Shown one piece after another: positions 8,401-14,817 of a stretch of 14,817 nucleotides of DNA. A model generated the notes under the pieces. It was not told the origin of the DNA, ran no database searches, and worked only from the letters and a program-made list of their open reading frames with translations. Source of the DNA: Myxococcales bacterium. Its GTDB lineage: Bacteria > Myxococcota > Polyangia > Polyangiales > Polyangiaceae. Position numbers and translations under genes: made by a program. The stretch covers positions 1-14,817 of the forward strand of contig JAGQIY010000830.1 in assembly GCA_020430865.1 (NCBI GenBank), written 5' to 3'. Within the stretch, counting starts at the first letter, position 1. Every line of letters begins with the position of its first letter.

Positions 8401-9882
8401 GCGCGTCGCCTGGGGGTGGCGAGAGACTACGGCGCGGACGGCTGGCGCAAGACCCATGAGCTGAGCTTCGAGGCTGGGCGGAGTTACCATGCGGTAACGA
8501 GCCAGGTGGAAGGCGGTGCGTTGCTCAGTGTCAAGGGCGCGCCCGAGGTGCTGCTGCCCGCGTGTACCCGGCGCGCCACGGCTGGCCAGAGCGTGCCGCT
8601 CGACGAGATCACCGCCAAGCGCCTGAACGCGGAGGCGGAGCGCCTTGCGCGCGCCGGATTGCGGGTGATCGCGGTGGCCGAGCGGCGCGCCGGCCACGAG
8701 GACAACCTCGACGCCTCCCGCCTCGTGGGCCTGAGCTTTCGGGGGTTCCTCGCCTTCTCCGACCCGGTGCGCGCCACGGCGGCCGAGGCGGTGGCAGGAC
8801 TCACGCGAGCCGGCGTCAAGACGCTGATGATCACGGGAGACCATCCGTCGACCGCCGAAGCCATCGCCAAGGAGCTGGATCTGCTGTCTCCCGATGGAAC
8901 CCTGACCGGCGCGGAGTTGAGCAACCTGACGGAGGACGAGCTGGACGCCCGCATCGGCAAGATCAGCGTGTTCGCTCGCGTCACTCCCTCACAGAAGGTG
9001 CGCATCGTCCGTGCGCTGCAGCGCTCGGGCAAGGTCGTGGCGATGGTGGGCGATGGGGCGAACGACGCGCCAGCGATCCGCCTGGCAGACGTCGGCATCG
9101 CCCTGGGGGAGCACAGCACCGCTGCGGCGCGGCGTGCGGCGGACGTGGTCGTCACGGACGAGCGCATCGAGACGCTGGTGGACGCGATCGTCGAGGGGCG
9201 GGCCACCTGGGCTTCAGTGCGTGAAGCCGTCTCCATCCTGGTCGGGGGTAACCTCGGGGAAATTGGGTTCACGCTCGGCGCGGGCCTGGTCGATGGGCGT
9301 CCGCCGCTGAACGCGCGGCAGCTGCTGTTGGTGAACCTGTTCACCGACGTCGTGCCTGCGATGGCCATCGCGTTGCGCCCCCCGTCGCCGGAAGTGCTGA
9401 CCAGCCTGGCCAACGAGGGCCCAGAGGCTTCGCTCGGCAGCGCGTTGAACCGCGAGATCGCGTCTCGCGCTGGGGTCACCGCCCTGGGCGCCGGCTCCGC
9501 CTGGCTGGTTGGGCGCTTCACCGGATCCCAGGCGCGAGCGCGCACCATCGGTCTGGCTGCGCTGGTCGGGTCTCAGCTTGGCCAGACCATGCGCATCGGG
9601 GGCTACTCCTCACAGGTCGTGGTGACGAGCATGGGCTCCGCCATGTTGCTGGCATCGATCATCCAGACGCCGTTCGTGAGCCAGTTCTTCGGCTGTCGCC
9701 CGATGGGGCCGGTTGCTTGGGCGACGGCCATCGGAGCCAGCGTGGCAGCGACAGGGGTCTCGGTCGCCTTTCCCCGATACATGGCGGATCTCGGCGAGCG
9801 CATCCGTGCGGAGTTCCCCTCGGCCTTGACGAAGCCTGGCGTGCGGCTTCCGGGCATCTCCCTCACCCCCAAACCTGCGTAG
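5461..9882 (+). CDS. Giant CtpI-type P-type cation ATPase with degenerate N-terminal half
   Basis: 1473 residues from ATG 5461, versus 700-1000 for most P-type ATPases. Long mycobacterial CtpI-like pumps have a similar size. Residues 26-96 look like an HMA ferredoxin-like fold without CxxC. Residues about 115-590 have membrane segments (about 120-160, 258-285, 540-585) and a defunct P domain. In it, LDRVDCLVIQ (321-330) aligns with LGRVNVLCVD (909-918) but Q330 replaces the phosphorylated Asp, and VATGN (485-489) stands for VGDGAND. The second half is complete: M1-M2 (about 648-695), TGES (763-766), PEGLP (875-879), DKTGT with D918 (918-922), KGAPE (1025-1029), TGDH (1125-1128), GDGAND (1197-1202) and M5-M10 to about 1440. 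Ion-ligand positions match type II Ca2+ pumps (E876, N1264, E1267, N1292, T1295, D1296), so Ca2+ or another divalent cation is plausible. GTG 5458 is a possible start; a further extension to TTG 5314 looks non-coding. Confidence 0.93.
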   Translation: MGFSELLGSAVALFKDRSRRTWISETRAHIEYPELGREELRRFAQAIERLTSELQHLEWAEVNPHTRRVVFAFAPKAFGLEELEGLVREAEHAARVDGARFVESEAAHPADEEPATRLLVEILADMAGLGLATVITVSPLKPFVVGSSSAALLSVLKASPRLRRGIDERLGLERSDLVLNLSSAFASGLAQRKGTQLVELSHKLAALREVRARQRAWQRRHTELTAERAELDVEHGFVEPRPVPLPRGPIEEYADRAWFVSLGGFALSFVTTRNVQRAIAALFGGLPKPARLGREVFSSELARVLSGRGIVIMDATAVRRLDRVDCLVIQGDLVAKDKFTFGRVKSDGLEGSEVRAQARQLFDPESPVAVQRSGEWRLGPLALLDAQASEEHEELAAEWSEKGALVLALAKDGLVVALAELDIVPQTGVEELISAAHAAEMRVVLTHADESSLQGLNVDDVITTGEGVPAGVRRLQREGRVVCLVATGNREALAAADVGVGLCRGDAPLPWGADIICREDLSDVRFLIEACPTARAVSKQSVNVALGAATLGALVSAGGLLPLTTRRVLFVVNTATLISMANGLRNSFALERRALPPPRDPTPWHALTAEGALARLGSSSTGLVLRQVMNRRRMDIEPRPAAVELVEAITDELFNPLAPLLAAGAGLSAVVGSTADAVMVGGVVGLNALIGGVQKFRTERAIRDLARSATRHALVRRGGQTSYVSARDLVQGDLVLLQAGDVVPADCRVIDSESLEVDASSLTGESLPVVKASGVNFDPQVADRRSMLYAETSIAAGRATAVVVACGDETEARRGAAARKDRVGGVEQRLRSLMSLTGPVALAAGVGVVGAGMLRGRRLADLVDTGVSLAVGAVPEGLPLLATAAQLAAARRLSQRGALVRNVRSVEALGRVNVLCVDKTGTVTEGQVRLTSLSDGDEQQALTAASGARIKVLAAALRATPDRRSAAGRNDPLDEALNDAARRLGVARDYGADGWRKTHELSFEAGRSYHAVTSQVEGGALLSVKGAPEVLLPACTRRATAGQSVPLDEITAKRLNAEAERLARAGLRVIAVAERRAGHEDNLDASRLVGLSFRGFLAFSDPVRATAAEAVAGLTRAGVKTLMITGDHPSTAEAIAKELDLLSPDGTLTGAELSNLTEDELDARIGKISVFARVTPSQKVRIVRALQRSGKVVAMVGDGANDAPAIRLADVGIALGEHSTAAARRAADVVVTDERIETLVDAIVEGRATWASVREAVSILVGGNLGEIGFTLGAGLVDGRPPLNARQLLLVNLFTDVVPAMAIALRPPSPEVLTSLANEGPEASLGSALNREIASRAGVTALGAGSAWLVGRFTGSQARARTIGLAALVGSQLGQTMRIGGYSSQVVVTSMGSAMLLASIIQTPFVSQFFGCRPMGPVAWATAIGASVAATGVSVAFPRYMADLGERIRAEFPSALTKPGVRLPGISLTPKPA

Positions 9883-9907
9883 AAACACGGCGAGCGCCAC
9901 TACGTCG

Positions 9908-9927
9908 GATCTCTCGGGGGAGAGATC
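9908..9927 (+). terminator. Hairpin after the ATPase gene, possible terminator
   Basis: GATCTCTC (9908-9915) and GAGAGATC (9920-9927) are a perfect 8-bp inverted repeat with a GGGG loop, starting 26 bases after the ATPase stop. It would fold well in RNA, but the following bases are GC-rich with no U-run. It could be a U-less terminator or an mRNA-end stabiliser. It could also be an operator for the lipoprotein gene, whose start is 84 bases further on. Confidence 0.35.
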
Positions 9928-10010
9928 GCGCTGGGGGGCCGAGCGCGGCGCTGACGGCGATTGTGTGTGAAAACTTGGCCCGCCCGACCGGCTTCTGGCT
10001 TACGGGGACC

Positions 10011-10721
10011 ATGAAGCTACCGCTCATCGCCTGCTGTGCCGCATCTCTGTTGATCGTCGCCTGTGGGGGCGCCACGCCTGCGCCCGAGGCACCGAGCACC
10101 GACGCAGCGGGGGCCGCCGAGGAGACCGCGCCCGAGACCCCCACCGAAGACGAAGCACCTGCCGACACCGCCGAGCCGACCGCGGAGGTGACGATGCAGG
10201 TGGGCGACTTCTACGTACAGCGCTTCACTGGCAGCTTCACCAAGCAGCCGATGACCCTGACCGAGCGAGTCGTCGCCCGCGAGAAGCACGCCTTCGTGAT
10301 TGATTTCCGCCTGGAACAAGGCAAGCACGCCTCGACGCTGCGTCTCCGTGTGGATGCAAAGGACCCGCGGCGCATCCTCCAGGTCAGTGAACTCGACGGT
10401 GAGAAGGAGTCGCCTGCGACGCTCGCGGCCTATGAGGCGCTGATGGCGCGTACCATGTTCGCGCCTGACGAGAACGAGGAGCAGCTGGGCAGCGAGAAGA
10501 CCACGTGCATGCTCGGCGACGAGTCGGTGAAGTGCGAGCGGACGGAGTATCGAGTGCGCATCGGCGAGAAGTCTGCGACCCTCAGCGTGACCACGAGCAA
10601 GTCGGCGCATGGCCGCGATCTCGGCGGCCAGGTGATGACCGAAGACGGTAAGCTGGTGTATCGCGCCCAGCTGATCGAGATGGGCCACGACGACGCCAGC
10701 TCGGGCGTCGCGAGTCGCTGA
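10011..10721 (+). CDS. Lipoprotein of unknown function
   Basis: 236 residues. The N-terminus is a lipoprotein signal: Lys at position 2, a hydrophobic stretch 3-17, and a lipobox IVA|C with lipidated C18 followed by Gly, compatible with export to the outer membrane. Residues about 21-59 are a flexible linker rich in Ala, Pro, Glu and Thr. Residues about 60-228 look like a single beta-rich domain, with alternating hydrophobic strands and a Cys pair (C166, C175) that could form a disulphide in the periplasm. I do not recognise the family. ATG 10011 is supported by GGGGA at 10004-10008 and by the signal peptide; the open frame extends upstream to 9717 but overlaps the ATPase. It is 128 bases after the ATPase and is followed by a likely terminator, so it is probably expressed alone. 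Confidence 0.85.
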   Translation: MKLPLIACCAASLLIVACGGATPAPEAPSTDAAGAAEETAPETPTEDEAPADTAEPTAEVTMQVGDFYVQRFTGSFTKQPMTLTERVVAREKHAFVIDFRLEQGKHASTLRLRVDAKDPRRILQVSELDGEKESPATLAAYEALMARTMFAPDENEEQLGSEKTTCMLGDESVKCERTEYRVRIGEKSATLSVTTSKSAHGRDLGGQVMTEDGKLVYRAQLIEMGHDDASSGVASR

Positions 10722-10742
10722 GCCTGTCGACGACCGTGCTCC

Positions 10743-10780
10743 GAGGCGCCAGCTCCACGCTCGGCGCCTCTTCTGCATTT
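10743..10780 (+). terminator. Likely rho-independent terminator of the lipoprotein gene
   Basis: GAGGCGCC (10743-10750) and GGCGCCTC (10763-10770) form a perfect 8-bp GC-rich stem around a 12-base loop, followed by TTCTGCATTT (10771-10780), which is T-rich for this genome. It begins 22 bases after the lipoprotein stop codon. The T-tract is imperfect, so termination may be partial. Confidence 0.6.
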
Positions 10781-10857
10781 GCGACCGCGGATCGGTAGGC
10801 CGCGGCGAATTCAAGCTCTGCTCAGGGTGCGCTCAAGCTCGAGTCGTTCGGACCCGC

Positions 10858-10863
10858 TAGCTT
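10858..10863 (+). promoter_or_regulatory. Possible -10 box of a leaderless transcript
   Basis: TAGCTT fits the TANNNT core of a -10 element and sits six bases before ATG 10870, the spacing expected if transcription begins at the start codon. The intervening CCTCCC cannot act as a Shine-Dalgarno. No convincing -35 is visible 17 bases upstream. The match is short and could be chance. Confidence 0.25.
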
Positions 10864-10869
10864 CCTCCC

Positions 10870-11325
10870 ATGACTCGTGGGCTTGGCCTGACTCTGCTCG
10901 CCATCTGCTTGGCGCTCGGCGGATGTGACGGCGACGACAGCAAGAAGAGCGCAAGTAGCGGCGGCGACGGCGGCGGCATGGGCTACGCCGGAGGCGACTC
11001 CGGAGGCAGCGGCGGAGCGCCGATCGCAGGCGCTGGGGGGGAGGCGGGGCAGCCCATGGCTGGCTCCGGAGGCGACGCGGGTTCGGGCGGGAGCGCTGGG
11101 ACGGGCGGCTTGGCTGGAACGGGCGGGATCGGTGGCGTCGCGGGGAGCGGTGGAGAGCCGGTGGTGCCTGGAGCGCCCGGGCAGGCGCTGACCAGCGGCG
11201 GGACCCGCGTCTCGTCCAGTAGCTACAGCGCAGTGCTCGTCAACGGTGAGGCACCCGGAGGCAATCGGGTGATGTCGAGCAGCTCCTATCGACTGCAGAT
11301 GGGCCTGGTTGGTGCCACTCAATGA
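10870..11325 (+). CDS. Gly/Ser-rich surface lipoprotein with twin SSSSY motif
   Basis: 151 residues. A lipoprotein signal (Arg3, hydrophobic 5-16, lipobox LGG|C with C19) is followed by Asp20. Asp at +2 retains lipoproteins in the inner membrane of E. coli, but this rule may not hold here. Residues about 31-95 are an extended low-complexity linker, about half Gly, in SGG/TGG/AGG units, a style common in myxobacterial surface proteins. The C-terminus carries two related short motifs, RVSSSSY (113-119) and RVMSSSSY (133-140), each followed by alternating hydrophobic residues, as in a small paired beta element. I cannot name a family. It lies 43 bases before the collagen-like gene on the same strand, probably in one operon, so the two products may work together at the surface. 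The start lacks a Shine-Dalgarno. Confidence 0.75.
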   Translation: MTRGLGLTLLAICLALGGCDGDDSKKSASSGGDGGGMGYAGGDSGGSGGAPIAGAGGEAGQPMAGSGGDAGSGGSAGTGGLAGTGGIGGVAGSGGEPVVPGAPGQALTSGGTRVSSSSYSAVLVNGEAPGGNRVMSSSSYRLQMGLVGATQ

Positions 11326-11354
11326 TCCCAGCGGAAACGAACGCTCAGGAAGGC

Positions 11355-11366
11355 AAAGGAAGAAGG
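11355..11366 (+). promoter_or_regulatory. Strong ribosome binding site of the collagen-like gene
   Basis: AAAGGAAGAAGG is a purine-rich double Shine-Dalgarno. AAGGA ends eight bases before ATG 11369, a good spacing. It decides the start at 11369 over GTG 11309, and it contrasts with most other genes in the window, which have weak or no Shine-Dalgarno sequences. Confidence 0.7.
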
Positions 11367-11368
11367 CG

Positions 11369-12679
11369 ATGAGACTCAAGCATGTTATCGGTGCGCTCGC
11401 ACTTGCGGGTACTCTTGGTGCGGCCTCCGCGGCCTCGGCGCAGGTACCGGATTCGCTGACTCAGCAAGGTCGGTTGTTCGACTCCGCGGGCGCTCCGATC
11501 AGCGATACGCTGGACTTCACCTTCACCCTGTATGCCGACGCCGACGGGACGACGCTGCTCTGGACGGAGACCCAGAGCGTGGAGCTGGTCGATGGCTTCT
11601 TCTCGGTGCAGCTCGGGAGCGCGACGGCTTTCCCGCCCACGCTGTTCGACGGTTCGGTGATGTACCTCGGCGTTCAGGTGGGGAGCGACGCCGAGATGAC
11701 GCCACGTCAGCCCATCACCAGCGTGCCTTACGCATTGACGTGTGGAAATGCTGTCGGTGACATTTCGCCGAACACCGTGAGCGTCGGTGGTGGACTCGTG
11801 ATCAACGAGTTCGGTGAGTGGGTGGGCCCCAGCTCGGGGCTGGTGGGGCCGACTGGCGCCATGGGACCCGCCGGGCCTGCTGGGCCGACTGGCGCGATTG
11901 GACCCGCAGGCGCGACCGGTTCCATCGGTCCGGCTGGTCCAACGGGTGCGCGTGGCGCGACGGGGCCGGCAGGTGCGACGGGGCCCGCGGGCGCGACGGG
12001 TGCTCGTGGCGCGACGGGCCCGGCGGGACCTGCTGGTGCGCAGGGACCCATGGGCCCTGCTGGAGCCACCGGGGCGACCGGTGCTCGCGGTGCGACGGGG
12101 CCCGCAGGTGCTCCGGGTGCCACCGGTCCCAGAGGTCTCCAGGGGATCCAGGGCACGACGGGGCCGACCGGGCCTCAGGGGCCCAAGGGCGACCAAGGGG
12201 CACAGGGGCTCCAGGGCATCCAGGGGCCGCGAGGGCTCCAGGGACTTCAGGGGCCGACAGGGCCTCAAGGAATCCTAACCGGCTTCTCCGGATACAGTTC
12301 CGCGGGGATCGGGATCACCCAGAGCGGTTTGGTCTGGCTTGCCTCCCTGAACCAACAACTCCAACCCGTCGCCAAGGGGCAGAAGGCTCTGGTGATCGTG
12401 CAATCCCTGATCGGTGTGGGCAGCGGGCAGGGCAACTACGCCGGAGCAATCTACGCGTGCTACCGCCCCAACGCCAACACCTCGCCCACCCCGATCTCGC
12501 CGCCAGCATACGGCTTCGGTCAAGCCGGCACGTTCAGCATGCTGTCGACCTCGGCGGTATGGGAGATCACTGCGTCAGCGACCTACGAATTCGGCGTCTG
12601 CGGCGAGTCAGTCAGTGGCAACAAGACGCCGTTCAACTTCGCGGCCAGCGGAGGAAGCCTGCTCCTCTTCAACGGCTAG
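11369..12679 (+). CDS. Secreted collagen-like protein with N-terminal beta domain and C-terminal head
   Basis: 436 residues. A Sec signal peptide (1 to about 25, ending ASAASAQ) is followed by a domain at about 26-125. Its pattern, [17 protein letters not shown], then [21 protein letters not shown], then MYLGVQVG and [12 protein letters not shown], is common in predicted bacterial surface and fibre proteins. Residues 157-303 are 49 uninterrupted Gly-X-Y triplets. Residues about 304-436 form a Gly/Ser/aromatic-rich globular head with Cys364 and Cys411 and a terminal strand GGSLLLFNG, as expected of a trimerisation or binding head. Bacterial collagen-like proteins form triple helices without hydroxyproline, so I infer a trimeric stalk outside the inner membrane. 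There is no LPXTG motif or lipobox, so anchoring is unknown, perhaps through the upstream lipoprotein. The stop overlaps the convergent membrane-protein gene by 11 bases. Confidence 0.88.
   Translation: MRLKHVIGALALAGTLGAASAASAQVPDSLTQQGRLFDSAGAPISDTLDFTFTLYADADGTTLLWTETQSVELVDGFFSVQLGSATAFPPTLFDGSVMYLGVQVGSDAEMTPRQPITSVPYALTCGNAVGDISPNTVSVGGGLVINEFGEWVGPSSGLVGPTGAMGPAGPAGPTGAIGPAGATGSIGPAGPTGARGATGPAGATGPAGATGARGATGPAGPAGAQGPMGPAGATGATGARGATGPAGAPGATGPRGLQGIQGTTGPTGPQGPKGDQGAQGLQGIQGPRGLQGLQGPTGPQGILTGFSGYSSAGIGITQSGLVWLASLNQQLQPVAKGQKALVIVQSLIGVGSGQGNYAGAIYACYRPNANTSPTPISPPAYGFGQAGTFSMLSTSAVWEITASATYEFGVCGESVSGNKTPFNFAASGGSLLLFNG
11837..12277 (+). repeat. Collagen Gly-X-Y repeat tract, 49 triplets in two blocks
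   Basis: The tract encodes 49 perfect Gly-X-Y triplets. Triplets 1-32 are mostly GPA, GAT, GPT and GAR. Triplets 33-48 change to Gln-rich units such as GLQ, GIQ, GPQ and GPK-GDQ, the kind of composition seen in collagen stretches of phage tail fibres. At DNA level it is a degenerate 9-base periodic repeat and may vary in length between strains. Confidence 0.9.
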
Positions 12680-14795
12680 GCTCCAGCCAGTAGAAGCCGA
12701 GCTCCAGCTTGGCGACGCGTCCCGCCCCGAGTCGCCAGGGGATCGCCGGGTGTTGCTCGGGCGTCAGCTCGAAGGTCGCCACGGGAACGAGCTTGAAGCG
12801 TTGGTAGAGCGCTTCGAGCTCGGCGCGACGCAGGTCGCTGGGGACGACGCCAGCGTCGATCTCCGTCTGGAAGAAACTCCGCTGCGCGACGCCGACGTAG
12901 ATCAACGTCCCAGGAGCGTCGAGCTCCGGCGTGTCGGCTCGGGCCATCGCGTCGAGGTGCTCGGGCACTGGCGGTCTGCGGCCGCGTTGGTGCTCGGCCG
13001 TCAAGTACTCACCCACGGGGAAATGGAGCTCCAGCGGATCTCCCTGGGCCGGGACGCCAGCGGCCATGGGCTGGATGCGCGAGGGGACGACCAGCTGAGC
13101 GTGCGGAGGTAGCGTCGGGAGCAGCCGCGAGATCGCTGCGAGCTCCCGCTCGGGCACGCGACTTCCGGTGAGCAGACGCCAGCCCTCTCGAGCGAATGCG
13201 GCGGGGACCATGAGCGCTGCGAGCAGCACGGCGACCGCCAGTCGCCCACTTCCGAACGAAGCACCTCGCGTCACGACCCAGGCCGCGCCCAGGCCGGCAA
13301 ACGGCGCCGCCAGGGTCTCACCCAGGAAGGCGTTGATCAGTGACACCGGGTAGTTCTGGCCGAGCGGTGCTCCGGCATAGTTGGTGAGGGTTGGGTGCGT
13401 GACGACGGCGAGGTAGAGCACCGCGAGCAGCGGCGTCCGCTTGCGAAGCGCGACCAGGAACCCTGCCAGCATCAGCACGCCCAGGGTCGGAGGAAGGAAG
13501 CGGGCGTCGAAGAAGACGTGGTAGAGGGAGGGCGAGGTGCGCGGATTTGCGCCCAGAGTTATTACCTCGCGGAATAGGATTAGCGATCCGAGGCTCAGGC
13601 CAAGACCCAGGGTCATGCTCGCTACCTGCCAAGGCGTCGGAAGCCACCAGCGCGGTCCGGAGCGGAGCAGCGCGGGACCGAGCCAGAACAGCGGTAGCGC
13701 GGTCAGCATCACCAGGTTGGAGTTGACGGCGAGGGATAGCAGACAGGTTCCCGCGACCCCCGGTACGAGGCTCATCCAGCCGGACCTGGCGAAGGCATCG
13801 CGCGATGCCACGCCCGCACCGAACAAGCACAGCGCGACGAAGGGCCATGGCGTGCCCGCGACCGCGACGCGAATCCACACCGGATTCAGGCAGGTCAACC
13901 CGAGCGCCCACAGCCCCGCGTGACGCGCGTCCCGCGCCGACCAGCCCGCGTCGAGCAGCGTCTGCACGAGCGAGTGACGCGCGAGCAACGCGGCTCCAAC
14001 GGAGAGCAGGAGAGTGAAGCGGCACAGGTTGGCGACGCTGTACGGAAACGCTCGGAGCAGCGGACCATAGGCCAGGAAGAAGCCTGGTACCCAGCCGGGA
14101 CCTGCTGGATCCCGCGTGCAGTCCAGCATCCAGGCGCAGTCGGAGCGGGCGAGGTAGCTGTTGTGTTCATGGAGTGGCAGGTGCGCCGTGAAGCCCAAGG
14201 CCACGACGGCGCTGACGGCGCAGAGCGCGCCGATCAGCAGCAACTCCTGTCTGCGTTCGCGCCACGAAATTGCCGCGAGGCAACGAACTGAGTAGTAGAC
14301 CAGCCAACCCAGTCCGGCCAGGGCCACCAACCTCCAGATGCCGGCTGAGGCCGGCAGGCTCGAGGGAGGCGTGCGCTCTGCCTCACCAGTCGCGGGTTGC
14401 ACCTCGGTCCACAGCGTGGCGGCTTCGCGATCCCGCTCCAGCGCCAGGGCTCGTGCGAGGCCGGTCCAGCGCGAGCGCTGGACCGCGGAGCAGGCGGCGC
14501 CGTCACACTCGAGCGCGACCCCGGGAGCGAGCTCGCCCGCGAGCGGTCCGTGGTGATGCACGATCAGGACGACGGACTCCTGGCTCTCGAGCTGGACGCG
14601 AATCACGTCGTGCTCGATGCGAATGTCGTACTTCGCCTCCTCGGCTCGCGAGCGCAAGGCGCGCTCGACCAGCGAGAGCACCTGAGCTTCGCGCCCAGGT
14701 GGGATCACCTGGGCCCCCAGCGTGCTCCGAGGCCACGCGAGGAGCTGTGCAGCGAGCACTGCGGCCCAGATCCACGGAGCCGCGCGCGCATCCAT
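12669..14795 (-). CDS. Large multi-pass membrane protein, possibly GT-C glycosyltransferase-like
   Basis: 708 residues. The N-terminus (1-28) is a cleavable signal or first membrane segment. Residues about 29-150 are a soluble, probably periplasmic domain with mixed alpha/beta character and Cys98/Cys102. From about 152 to 535 I count roughly 10-12 hydrophobic segments (for example 153-172, 184-204, 255-272, 292-311, 315-331, 388-408, 433-450, 487-508, 517-535). Between the early ones lies an extracytoplasmic loop, [15 protein letters not shown] (about 206-220), with clustered His, Glu and Asp. A soluble tail follows (about 540-708). The layout of many membrane spans, a charged first loop and a soluble C-terminus resembles GT-C lipid-linked sugar transferases, but I see no diagnostic DXD or family motif, so this is a weak guess. 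ATG 14795 is fixed by an in-frame stop at 14802-14804. The 3' end overlaps the collagen-like gene by 11 bases. Confidence 0.8.
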   Translation of the reverse strand: MDARAAPWIWAAVLAAQLLAWPRSTLGAQVIPPGREAQVLSLVERALRSRAEEAKYDIRIEHDVIRVQLESQESVVLIVHHHGPLAGELAPGVALECDGAACSAVQRSRWTGLARALALERDREAATLWTEVQPATGEAERTPPSSLPASAGIWRLVALAGLGWLVYYSVRCLAAISWRERRQELLLIGALCAVSAVVALGFTAHLPLHEHNSYLARSDCAWMLDCTRDPAGPGWVPGFFLAYGPLLRAFPYSVANLCRFTLLLSVGAALLARHSLVQTLLDAGWSARDARHAGLWALGLTCLNPVWIRVAVAGTPWPFVALCLFGAGVASRDAFARSGWMSLVPGVAGTCLLSLAVNSNLVMLTALPLFWLGPALLRSGPRWWLPTPWQVASMTLGLGLSLGSLILFREVITLGANPRTSPSLYHVFFDARFLPPTLGVLMLAGFLVALRKRTPLLAVLYLAVVTHPTLTNYAGAPLGQNYPVSLINAFLGETLAAPFAGLGAAWVVTRGASFGSGRLAVAVLLAALMVPAAFAREGWRLLTGSRVPERELAAISRLLPTLPPHAQLVVPSRIQPMAAGVPAQGDPLELHFPVGEYLTAEHQRGRRPPVPEHLDAMARADTPELDAPGTLIYVGVAQRSFFQTEIDAGVVPSDLRRAELEALYQRFKLVPVATFELTPEQHPAIPWRLGAGRVAKLELGFYWLEPSR

Positions 14796-14817
14796 GATCA
14801 GCTAATAGCGAGAGACC

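Noticed and set aside
11728..12156. Minus-strand frame encoding Pro/Val/Ala-rich repeats
   Set aside because: It is the reverse complement of the collagen Gly-X-Y tract, so the periodicity is inherited from the real gene.

Overview
The window is GC-rich DNA in which nearly every real gene casts long shadow reading frames on the opposite strand. The gene content suggests a myxobacterium (Myxococcota, perhaps Polyangia). It includes a large soluble hybrid histidine kinase, two surface lipoproteins (one with a long Ser-Gly-Gly linker), a secreted collagen-like protein and a CtpI-type giant P-type ATPase. The lineage is an inference from gene style; no rRNA or marker gene is present. I see no tRNA, rRNA, insertion sequence, phage gene or CRISPR array.

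Layout. Bases 1-783 hold no convincing gene, only a perfect 14-bp palindrome. An SseB-family gene (784-1617, +) converges on a hybrid sensor histidine kinase (1610-3703, -), and the two overlap by 8 bases at their stop codons. A 175-base divergent region separates the kinase from a class 3-type aldehyde dehydrogenase (3879-5309, +). After 151 bases rich in palindromes comes a 1473-residue P-type ATPase (5461-9882, +). Next is a lipoprotein (10011-10721, +) with its own likely terminator. It is followed by a probable two-gene unit: a Gly/Ser-rich lipoprotein (10870-11325, +) and a secreted collagen-like protein (11369-12679, +). The latter converges on, and overlaps by 11 bases, a large multi-pass membrane protein (12669-14795, -).

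How the genes relate. I do not see one pathway across the window; it looks like several short transcription units. The strongest functional links are the divergent kinase/dehydrogenase pair, which shares an upstream region, and the lipoprotein/collagen pair, which is probably co-transcribed and may build a cell-surface fibre or adhesin. The most unusual gene is the ATPase. Its C-terminal half is a complete P-type ATPase with SERCA-like ion-ligand residues. Its N-terminal half is recognisably a second P-type ATPase that has lost its catalytic residues, headed by an HMA-like fold without the metal-binding CxxC. Its start codon lies in an 8-bp inverted repeat that would pair the AUG and the upstream AGGUG in the mRNA.
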